From the NCBI GenBank assembly GCA_005884465.1, contig VAZH01000140.1, positions 1-9,615 on the forward strand: a stretch of DNA of 9,615 bases, in the 5' to 3' direction. Under the pieces are notes generated by a model. The model had not been told where the DNA came from, ran no database searches, and saw nothing but the letters and a program-made list of their open reading frames with translations. The DNA comes from Alphaproteobacteria bacterium (GTDB lineage Bacteria; Pseudomonadota; Alphaproteobacteria; Rhizobiales; Xanthobacteraceae). Both the position numbers and the translations under genes were made by a program. Below, piece by piece: positions 1 to 7,400 of the stretch (position 1 is its first letter; each line of letters opens with the position of its first letter).

Positions 1-2254
1 CCTTGTCGACGAGCGCAAGCTTCAGGAAGTCGCGGGCGATTGGCGCGGCAAGATGGCCGCCTGTCGCACCCTTGCCGAGATTGCGCGGCTTGTCGTAGCC
101 CATATAGATGCCGACCACGATGTCCGGCGAAAAGCCGATGAACCAGGCGTCCTTTTCGTCGTTGGTGGTGCCGGTCTTGCCGGCGATCGGCTTGCCGACT
201 TCCTTCACCACGGTCGCCGTGCCGGCCTGGACCACGCCTTCCATCATCGAGGTGATCTGGTAGGCCGTCATCGAATCCAGCACTTGCTCCCTGCGGTCGA
301 CAAGCTGCGGCTCGGGGTGATTCTTCCAGCCGCCAGGAGCGTCGCAGCCCCGGCATTCCCGCACATCATGCTTGAAGATGGTGCGGCCGTAACGATCCTG
401 AATTCGGTCAATCAGCGTCGACTTCACCCGCCGCCCGCCATTGGCGAACATCGAATAGGCCGTGACCATTCGCATCACCGTGGTCTCGCCTGCGCCGAGC
501 GCATAGGACAGATAATTCGGCAGTTCATCATAGACGCCGAAGCGCTTGGCATATTCGCCGATCAAGGGCATGCCGATGTCCTGCGCCAGTCGCACCGTCA
601 CCGTGTTAAGCGACCATCTCAAGGCGTTACGCAGCGTCGTCGGGCCACGATATTTGCCGGTCGAATAGTTCTCCGGACGCCAGACGCCCGCGCCCTGCCC
701 CTGATCGATCTCGATTGGCGCATCGACCACCACAGTCGACGGCGTGTAGCCGTTGTCGAGGGCGGAGGAGTACACTAGGGGTTTGAAGGAAGATCCCGGC
801 TGCCGGTAGGCCTGGGTCGCGCGGTTGAACTGGCTCTGGTCGAACGAAAATCCGCCGACCATCGCCAGCACGCGGCCGGTCCATGGATCCATCACCACCA
901 TCGCCCCGGAAACCTCGGGCAACTGGCGCAGCCGGAACTGGCCCTCGACCCGCGCGCCATCCTTCCCGATCAACGGGTCTGCATAGACGACGTCGCCCGG
1001 CGAGAGCACCTGCGACACCGCCGTCGGCGTCTTGAAGCGCGTCGGCCCCGACGCCGCCTTGGCCCACCTGACGCCCTCGAGCGTGACTAGACCGCTCTGC
1101 CGTTCCTTACTGACGGCACCGCCCAGTTCGCGGCCGGGCTGGAAACCAATTCGCGCCGACTGGTCGCTGGTCTCCAGCACCACCGCCATCCGCCAGGGCG
1201 AGATATCCGACAGCGATTTGACGTCGGCAAGCTTGACGCCCCAATCACCGGAGATATCGAGCTTGCTGATCGCGCCGCGCCAGCCCTGCGCCTCATCGAA
1301 GTTCACGAGGCCGGCGGTCATGGTCTTGCGTGCCATCACCTGCAGCTTCGGATCGAGCGTGGTGCGTACCGACAGGCCGCCTTCATAGAGTTTCTTTTCG
1401 CCGTAGCGCTCGAACACGTCGCGGCGCACTTCCTCGGCAAAATATTCGCCGGCAAAGATATGCGCGGCATTGCTCCTGTTGGTCACCGTCAATGGATCCT
1501 TGCGGGCCTTGTCGGCGTCGGCCTGCTTGATCCAGCCATTTTCCAAAAGACGATCGACGACGTAATTGCGTCGCTCGATCGCGCGGTCGCGATTGCGCAC
1601 CGGATGCAGCGCCGCCGGCGCTTTCGGCAAGGCCGCCAGGTAAGCCGCTTCCGCGATGGTAAGTTCGTTGACCGATTTGTCGAAATAGACCAGCGATGCC
1701 GCGGCGACGCCGTAGGCGCCAAGGCCGAGATAGATTTCGTTGAGATAGAGTTCGAGGATCTTGTCCTTGGAGTAGGTGCGCTCGATCCGCATCGCCAGCA
1801 AGGCTTCCTTGATCTTGCGGGTGAACGACACCTCGTTGGTCAAAAGAAAGTTCTTCGCGACCTGTTGGGTAATCGTGGATGCGCCCTGCGGCCGGCGGTT
1901 GGAGCCGTAATTCTGCGCGTAGATCACAGCGGCTCGCGCCATGCCGGAAAAATCGATGCCGCCGTGCTCGTAGAAATTCTTGTCCTCGGCAGCCAGAAAG
2001 GCGTTGATGACCATTTTCGGAACCGCCTGGATCGGCAGATACAAGCGGCGTTCCTTGGAATATTCGCCGAGCAGCGCGCCATCGGAGGCATGAACGCGCG
2101 TCATCACCGGCGGCTCATAATCCTGAAGCTGCGAATAGTCCGGCAGGTCCTTGGAAAAATGCCAGATCAGCCCCGCCGTGGCGGCGACGCCGACCAGAAA
2201 CACCACGGTTCCGGCGGCGAACAGGAAACCCATAAACCGTACCAGCAAGCGCAT
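1..2254 (-). CDS. mrcA: Penicillin-binding protein 1A, bifunctional glycosyltransferase/transpeptidase (3' end off window)
   Basis: This is a class A penicillin-binding protein. It polymerises lipid II into glycan strands and cross-links the peptides on the periplasmic face of the inner membrane. The frame is open for 751 codons from the ATG at 2254 to the left edge. An in-frame TGA lies 18 nt before the ATG, so no earlier start is possible. Residues about 7-29 form one N-terminal membrane anchor. The GT51 glycosyltransferase domain follows, with the catalytic Glu90 motif EDKNFYEHGG and the QGASTITQQ motif (Ser126). An OB-like insert lies at about 325-447. The transpeptidase domain has SSFK (Ser488 nucleophile, Lys491), SLN (548-550) and KTGTT (from Lys693). 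All expected catalytic motifs are present and I saw no frameshift. A Cys634-x2-Cys637 pair sits late in the transpeptidase domain. Family members are usually about 800-850 residues, so roughly 50-100 are missing. amiC lies 210 nt upstream on the same strand. In related genomes prfB commonly follows; that is inferred here. Confidence 0.95.
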   Translation of the reverse strand, partial: MRLLVRFMGFLFAAGTVVFLVGVAATAGLIWHFSKDLPDYSQLQDYEPPVMTRVHASDGALLGEYSKERRLYLPIQAVPKMVINAFLAAEDKNFYEHGGIDFSGMARAAVIYAQNYGSNRRPQGASTITQQVAKNFLLTNEVSFTRKIKEALLAMRIERTYSKDKILELYLNEIYLGLGAYGVAAASLVYFDKSVNELTIAEAAYLAALPKAPAALHPVRNRDRAIERRNYVVDRLLENGWIKQADADKARKDPLTVTNRSNAAHIFAGEYFAEEVRRDVFERYGEKKLYEGGLSVRTTLDPKLQVMARKTMTAGLVNFDEAQGWRGAISKLDISGDWGVKLADVKSLSDISPWRMAVVLETSDQSARIGFQPGRELGGAVSKERQSGLVTLEGVRWAKAASGPTRFKTPTAVSQVLSPGDVVYADPLIGKDGARVEGQFRLRQLPEVSGAMVVMDPWTGRVLAMVGGFSFDQSQFNRATQAYRQPGSSFKPLVYSSALDNGYTPSTVVVDAPIEIDQGQGAGVWRPENYSTGKYRGPTTLRNALRWSLNTVTVRLAQDIGMPLIGEYAKRFGVYDELPNYLSYALGAGETTVMRMVTAYSMFANGGRRVKSTLIDRIQDRYGRTIFKHDVRECRGCDAPGGWKNHPEPQLVDRREQVLDSMTAYQITSMMEGVVQAGTATVVKEVGKPIAGKTGTTNDEKDAWFIGFSPDIVVGIYMGYDKPRNLGKGATGGHLAAPIARDFLKLALVDK

Positions 2255-2316
2255 CAGCGAATTTCCGTTTCAACCCTTGCGCCGCAACAGCCGGCGTTTT
2301 CCTCAGCTTGAACGTC

Positions 2317-2346
2317 TAAGGCGGAACGATTTGCCATTCCGCTTAA
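2317..2346. repeat. Inverted repeat in the mrcA upstream region
   Basis: GCGGAA (2321-2326) and TTCCGC (2337-2342) are a perfect 6-bp inverted repeat around a 10-nt spacer. Flanking TAA/TTA extends the pairing if one bulged base is allowed. It lies 63-92 nt before the mrcA start and just downstream of the candidate -10, so it would fall in the 5' leader of the mrcA transcript or act as an operator. No T-run follows on either strand, so it is not an intrinsic terminator. Confidence 0.4.
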
Positions 2347-2351
2347 GCACC

Positions 2352-2357
2352 ATAATA
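2352..2357 (-). promoter_or_regulatory. Candidate -10 element for mrcA (TATTAT)
   Basis: Read on the minus strand, TATTAT resembles a sigma-70 -10 hexamer and sits about 100 nt before the mrcA ATG. The sequence 17 nt upstream (TCAAAA) is a poor -35 match, so this is weak evidence. The 210-nt gap after amiC would allow an independent mrcA promoter, but co-transcription with amiC is also possible because no convincing terminator is visible between them. Confidence 0.25.
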
Positions 2358-2464
2358 CATTGGCCGGGAGGGGATTTTGATTGATTCCGAAGACCTCGCG
2401 GTGTTTTTTTATAGGGCCGCCGCTGTGGCCAAACTAGGGCTTCCCCAACGGAAGAGGCCCCTTT

Positions 2465-3760
2465 TCAGTTCGCCGGCCCAGCCGTCGCCAGGCGTTTGGC
2501 AAGAAAGCTGTCGATTGCCTGCGCCATCGATCCGACGGTCCGGGAACGCCAGTTCTCGGAAACCAGGTGTTCGCGGTCGCCCTTGTTGGAGACGTAGCCG
2601 AGCTCGATCAGCACCGACGGCACATCGGGAGCCTTCAGGACTCTGAAGCCCGCGGATTTCAGCGGGCGCTTGTGCATCCGCACGGTATTCTTCATCTCGC
2701 CCATCAAGAGGCGCGCGAACCGGTTCGAGAACGTGCGGGTTTCGCGCTGAGCAAGATCGATCAGAATGTCGGCGACGTCGGTCGGCTCCTCGGTCAGGTT
2801 AACCCCGCCAATGGCATCAGCCTTGTTTTCCGCTTCGGCGAGCCTTTCGGCCTCTGCGTCGGAGGCGCGGTCGGACAGCGTATAGATGGTGGCGCCCCGG
2901 GCGTCGCCCTCGCGCCGCGGCAGGGCGTCGGCATGGATCGAAACAAACAAGGCCGCAGATTGATTGCGAGCGATCCTGACACGGTCGGCGAGCGGGATGA
3001 AGGTATCGTCGGTGCGGGTCATGACGACACGATATTTGCCGCTTTTTTCAAGGCGGTCGCGTAGCGCCAGCCCGAATCCCAGCACCAGGTTCTTTTCGCT
3101 TTCGCCACCGGCCTGGGTGCCATTGTCGATGCCACCATGGCCGGGATCGATGACGACCACGGGACGTAAATCCGCTGACGCAGCCTGCTTGGCCGCTGCG
3201 GCCCCTTCCACGGCGGCAGTATCTGCGGCGTCCGCGATGGCAGGTCTCAGCTCGGGCCGGCTTGCCGCCGCGAGCGACTGAACGAAGCTGGTGCGATCGA
3301 CTTGTTCGAGCTCCAGCACCAGCCGCGGGGGTTGGCCGTTGGCGGCGTCGAGCAGATAGGAGTTTGCGATTTTGGCCGGGCCGGTGAGATCGAACACGAT
3401 CCGCGAACCGCCCGGCATGACCAGACCATAGCGAAACGCCTTGATCAACCCGCGCCCCGCAGTGCCTGTCCCTGCAGCAAGCTGAAAGCTGACCTGGGGC
3501 ATATCCACGACCACCCGGTACGGGTCGGCAAGCGCGAAAGCGGAAAACTGGATGGTCTTGTCGAGGTCGAGAACAAAGCGGGTCTGCTTGCTGTCGCCGG
3601 CCAGGCGGGCGCCGGAGGCGACCGGAAAGTTCGGCGCGGCGGTCGGGGTGGGTGATTGATCTTCCGCCGCTCCGACGGGCGGTGCATGGGAACACAGCAA
3701 TGCTGCGGCGCACACTAGCGCGTAACCTAGCAAAACCCGACGATTTGCGCGGCTCGCCAA
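2465..3760 (-). CDS. amiC: N-acetylmuramoyl-L-alanine amidase, AmiC type (AMIN + Amidase_3)
   Basis: This periplasmic zinc amidase cleaves the bond between N-acetylmuramic acid and L-alanine to split septal peptidoglycan during cell separation. It has 431 residues. Residues 1 to about 31 form a Sec signal peptide (basic start, hydrophobic core at about 9-23, likely cleavage near VGA-A). An AMIN-like domain at about 45-155 probably directs the enzyme to the envelope or septum. An Ala-rich linker (about 160-197) leads to the Amidase_3 domain (about 200-425). The likely zinc and catalytic residues are His208 (DPGHGG), Glu222, His276 (SIHAD) and Glu386 (IELGYVSN). The charged helical segment at about 298-345 matches the autoinhibitory helix known from AmiC/AmiB enzymes, including a Bartonella structure, so activation by a LytM-type factor is expected. 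The start is TTG: GGGAGG lies 10 nt upstream, an in-frame TAA lies 30 nt upstream, and no ATG or GTG lies between. It is divergent from rne and precedes mrcA. Confidence 0.95.
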   Translation of the reverse strand: MASRANRRVLLGYALVCAAALLCSHAPPVGAAEDQSPTPTAAPNFPVASGARLAGDSKQTRFVLDLDKTIQFSAFALADPYRVVVDMPQVSFQLAAGTGTAGRGLIKAFRYGLVMPGGSRIVFDLTGPAKIANSYLLDAANGQPPRLVLELEQVDRTSFVQSLAAASRPELRPAIADAADTAAVEGAAAAKQAASADLRPVVVIDPGHGGIDNGTQAGGESEKNLVLGFGLALRDRLEKSGKYRVVMTRTDDTFIPLADRVRIARNQSAALFVSIHADALPRREGDARGATIYTLSDRASDAEAERLAEAENKADAIGGVNLTEEPTDVADILIDLAQRETRTFSNRFARLLMGEMKNTVRMHKRPLKSAGFRVLKAPDVPSVLIELGYVSNKGDREHLVSENWRSRTVGSMAQAIDSFLAKRLATAGPAN

Positions 3761-3770
3761 CGAATCCGTG

Positions 3771-3776
3771 CCTCCC
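3771..3776 (-). promoter_or_regulatory. Shine-Dalgarno sequence deciding the TTG start of amiC
   Basis: On the minus strand this reads GGGAGG and ends 10 nt before the TTG at 3760. It is the best ribosome-binding site in the window, and together with the in-frame TAA just upstream it fixes the TTG as the start. Confidence 0.7.
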
Positions 3777-3809
3777 GAGCAGCCCTCTTACCGCAATAGA
3801 ACCACAGGG

Positions 3810-3824
3810 TTAACCGTGGCTTAA
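3810..3824 (-). promoter_or_regulatory. Putative CtrA-binding site upstream of amiC
   Basis: The sequence is TTAA-N7-TTAA. On the minus strand, in the direction of amiC, it reads TTAAGCCACGGTTAAC, an exact match to the alphaproteobacterial CtrA consensus TTAA-N7-TTAAC. It lies 50-64 nt before the amiC start, a position compatible with overlap of a -35 region. CtrA is the cell-cycle master response regulator of this class and commonly controls division and envelope genes. Its use here is inference from the motif. The site also lies about 50 nt upstream of the candidate rne -35, so an effect on rne cannot be excluded. Confidence 0.5.
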
Positions 3825-3873
3825 AGCTCTAACAGCGAATAAGGCGAAGTGTTGCCGCTCTGCGACGCTTCCC

Positions 3874-3902
3874 TTGCACGCAGGCCCCAATCCACGTATG
3901 TA
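3874..3902 (+). promoter_or_regulatory. Candidate sigma-70 promoter for rne
   Basis: TTGCAC (3874-3879) and TATGTA (3897-3902) are separated by exactly 17 nt, a good housekeeping-type arrangement. Transcription would start near 3909, giving an rne leader of about 550 nt. No stronger candidate was seen closer to the gene, but promoters in GC-rich alphaproteobacteria are often degenerate. Confidence 0.45.
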
Positions 3903-3908
3903 AAAGGG

Positions 3909-4463
3909 GCTGACGGTTAAAACTCCCGGTTGTGTCGTGTTCAGCCTCCCGGTGCAGCGCCGGAACCTTCGAATTCAGGGGATTCCAGCGTCTTTCCGAC
4001 CTCTCCACAGCCAGCGCAGCGCGCGGCTGACGCGGAGCGGCGGTTTCGAGCCCGAGCGGCGTCCGGTCCCAGGTTCCCATCTTGTTCCAGGGACGGTTCA
4101 GAGACGGCGTGACCGATTTATCCGGACCCCTTCGAGGGCCCGATTACTTTGGCCGGCGAGCGCTTTGGCGCCGCGCCGGGCCATCAGCGACAGACAAGGC
4201 GGCGACTTGCCGCCAACGTGTTCAGACGGGCCGACGCTTGATGCGCCAGACTGTATTGCCGACCATGATCCACGGAAGACTCGCGCCGACGCGGAGCGGA
4301 AGCTCTGCGCGTCGTTTTGCTCCGTCCGGATCCCGTTCGGACCGGCGCTCCGGGTTGCGTTTCGGCCTTCCCCTCACCCCCGAATCAGGTGGACCGTCGC
4401 GTCACCCGGCCGCGCGATACGCGCTCACGGTACTGCGCGCCCGCCGCCGTCATGAGTTCCAAA
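3909..4463 (+). promoter_or_regulatory. Long GC-rich 5' leader of rne with stable hairpins
   Basis: This stretch has no convincing gene; open frames through it look like GC-driven artefacts. It holds clear inverted repeats. GGCGGC (4198-4203) pairs with GCCGCC (4209-4214) around a 5-nt loop. GGCCGGCG (4151-4158) pairs with CGCCGGGCC (4174-4182) with one bulge. In E. coli, RNase E controls its own mRNA by cleavage guided by a structured leader of about 360 nt. A comparable feedback role here is inference from leader length and position, not from sequence homology. Confidence 0.4.
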
Positions 4464-7400
4464 ATGCCCAACAAAATGTTGATCGACGCCACCCACCCGG
4501 AAGAGACCCGGGTCGTTGTGGTCCGCGGCAATCGCGTCGAAGAATTTGATTTCGAGACCGCCCAGCGCAAGCAACTGCGCGGCAACATCTACCTCGCCAA
4601 GGTCACCCGCGTAGAGCCGTCGCTGCAGGCGGCCTTCATCGAGTACGGCGGCAACCGCCACGGCTTTCTGGCCTTCAGCGAAATTCATCCCGACTACTAT
4701 CAAATCCCGGTCGCCGATCGCCAGGCCCTGATCGAAGCGGATGAACGCGCCCATCGCGAGGCCGAGGAGGAGAGCGAAAACCGCTCCAATCGCCGCCGTC
4801 CGCGGCACCGCAATTCGCGCCGCCGCGGCAATGGCGAGCGCATCCAGAGCGAGATCGTCGAGCACGTGAGCACCGAGCCGTCGGAGGCCGCTCAGCCGCA
4901 TGAGGGCGAGGAACGCCAGGAACACGCGGAAGACCTGCACGGCAAAGGCGATCACGCCCACGACACCGAACATCATCACGCCGATGCGGAACATCATGAG
5001 CGCGACCATCATGAGCATGACGAGCACACGCACGATCGTGAACATGCCCACGATGAACACGATCACCCTGATCACGAGCACGGCGATGTCCAGGCGAGCG
5101 AGACGCTGGCGGCGGTGACCCTGCCGGATACGGCTGCCATCGAGGCGTCCGCCGCTGCGCCTGACAGCACTGCAGAAGCTCACGAAGCGCGCGCGCATGA
5201 TGAACATCAAGAAGCGTACGGGCACGAAGACGCTATCCAGGCTGATGAAACACCACGCGGAGAAGACGACGGCGGTGAACAGACCGAACATGCCGATCGC
5301 GATGCCGCATTGGATCTCGGCGAACAGGCTGCAGATCTCGGCGAACAGGCTGCGCCATCGCCCGGCGACCAGATCCAGGATGATGAAGATGAGGCCGACG
5401 ACGCCGAGGAAGAAGTGGTCGAATCGGTCGGCGGCGACGATGTCCTGGAAGAGGTGCCGGAGCGCGCCTTCCGGCCACGGCGTCAGTATAAAATTCAGGA
5501 GGTGATAAAACGCCGTCAGGTGATGCTGGTGCAGGTGGTCAAGGAAGAGCGCGGCAACAAGGGCGCCGCGCTGACGACCTACCTGTCGCTGGCCGGCCGC
5601 TATGCGGTGTTGATGCCCAACACCGCGCGCGGCGGCGGCATCAGCCGCAAGATCACCTCTGCGCAGGATCGCTCGCGGCTGAAGGAAGTGGTGCAGGATC
5701 TCGACGTGCCCGAGGGCATGGGCATCATTCTGCGCACCGCGGGCGCTTCCCGCACCAAGCCCGAAATCAAGCGCGACTTCGAATATCTGATCCGGATGTG
5801 GGAAACCGTGCGCGACATGACCCTGAAGTCGCAGGCGCCGACCCTGGTCTATGAAGAGGGCTCGCTGATCAAGCGATCGCTGCGCGACCTCTACACCAAG
5901 GAGATCGACGAAATCCTGGTCGCCGGCGAGGCCGGCCATCAGGAAGCCCGCGATTTCATGAAGATGCTGATGCCGTCGAATGTGCGCGCGGTCAAACAAT
6001 ATCGCGACGGCCAGCCGCTGTTCTCGCGGATGGGCGTCGAGAGTCAACTGGATGCGATGTTCTCGCCGACCGTGCAATTGCGATCCGGCGGCTACATCGT
6101 GATCAACCAGACCGAAGCGCTGGTTTCGATCGACGTCAATTCCGGCCGCTCGACCCGTGAGCATCACATCGAGGATACCGCGCTCAAGACCAATCTCGAA
6201 GCCGCCGAGGAAGTCGCAAGGCAGCTGCGCTTGCGCGATCTGGCGGGCCTGATCGTCATCGACTTCATCGACATGGACGAAAAGCGCAACAACCGCGCGG
6301 TCGAGCGCAAGCTCAGCGATTGTCTGCGGCAGGACCGCGCCCGAATCCAGGTCGGGCGCATCTCGCATTTCGGCCTGCTCGAAATGTCGCGGCAACGCAT
6401 TCGCGCCAGCGTGCTGGAGAGTTCGACGGAACCCTGCCCGCAATGCGGCGGCAGCGGCCATGTGCGTTCGGTTTCTTCGGTGGCATTGCAGTTGCTGCGC
6501 GGGCTGGAGGAAACTTTGATGAAGGGCGCGACCCACAATCTCGTGGTGCGCACCCGGACCGACGTTGCGCTTTATGTCCTCAACCACAAGCGCGGCCACC
6601 TGCGCGATCTCGAAAGCAGTTTCAAGGTGACGCTCGCCGTGATCGCCGACCCCACCGTGAGCGGTCAGCAGTCGTTTGTGATCGAGCGCGGCGAGCAGGT
6701 GCATACGCTGGAGGCCGCCAAGGCGCTGCTGGTGGCGCAGGTTGCCGCTTTCACCTCGCAGTCAGAGGAAGCCTTCGACGAGGAAGAGCCATTCGACATC
6801 GAAGTCGAATCCGAGGTGGAGACCGAAGAGACCGAAGGCCTCGCCGAGGAGTCCCCGACCGGCGAAGACACCGGCAGCGAGGCCGAAGCGGATGGCCACA
6901 AGCGCAAGCGGCGCCGCCGGCGCCGCGGTCGTTCCGGCGAAGCGCGCGAAGGGGGAGCAGCGCGCGACAACAATGACGCCACGCGCGTCCCATTCGACGC
7001 GGTTGCGATACCCGGCGTCATTGCCGATGAGAACGAAACCGGCGAAGACGAATCCGACGAACAGCCCAGCCTGGCTCGCACCGATCAGGCGGCCGGCGCC
7101 GAGCGGCGGCCGCGGCGTCGCGGACGGCGTGGCGGACGCCGGCGGCGCGGCGGGCCGGAGGACGGTCTGGCCGGATCGATTGTCGACGAACTCAGGCCGG
7201 CGCCAGCCCCGGAAGCTGCCAGCGCAGTGGCTGACTTCGACGGCAATTCGGCCGAGCCACCTGCGCCGGAGATTCAACCCCAACCCATCGCACCAACGCC
7301 GGAGCCGCAGCATCCGGATCGGGGACAGCAGGAGGCGGCTCGTTCGTCAGGCGAGGCGGAGACCGCTCAAGAGGCCGAAAGAGCCGCACGGCGGCGTTCG

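Noticed and set aside
53..778. A 241-codon plus-strand open frame.
   Set aside because: It is opposite the mrcA transpeptidase domain, which has all three expected motifs.
1460..2311. A 283-codon plus-strand open frame.
   Set aside because: It is opposite the mrcA glycosyltransferase domain, whose catalytic motifs are intact in the minus frame.
2343..2357. A second CtrA-like site upstream of mrcA.
   Set aside because: Only one TTAA half is present; the other half at the required spacing is AATA. It is too weak to call.
2430..2464. A possible terminator just after the amiC stop.
   Set aside because: The stem is only 5 plus 3 bp with a 3-nt bulge, and no real T-run follows on the amiC strand. 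The longer A/T run at 2404-2410 has the wrong polarity for amiC.
3802..3819. An 18-bp palindrome (CCAC...GTGG around GGTTAACC) as a separate operator.
   Set aside because: The outer arms and the inner palindrome have different centres, so it is not a single symmetric site. The CtrA-type match explains the TTAA better.
3937..4455. A 172-codon plus-strand open frame upstream of rne.
   Set aside because: The composition is Arg/Pro/Ser-rich, with no domain and no ribosome-binding site. It falls in the rne leader and is best explained by GC-driven stop avoidance.
4317..4463. A 49-residue N-terminal extension of RNase E from TTG 4317.
   Set aside because: The extension is Arg/Pro-rich with no similarity to RNase E. 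The conserved family sequence begins around MPNKMLIDA.
4425..6704. A 759-codon open frame on the minus strand, antisense to rne, with apparent hydrophobic stretches.
   Set aside because: It is a shadow of rne. The GC-rich frame suppresses stops, and the His codons CAC/CAT read as Val/Met on the reverse strand, which creates the apparent hydrophobic segment. It has no recognisable domain and lies wholly opposite conserved RNase E.
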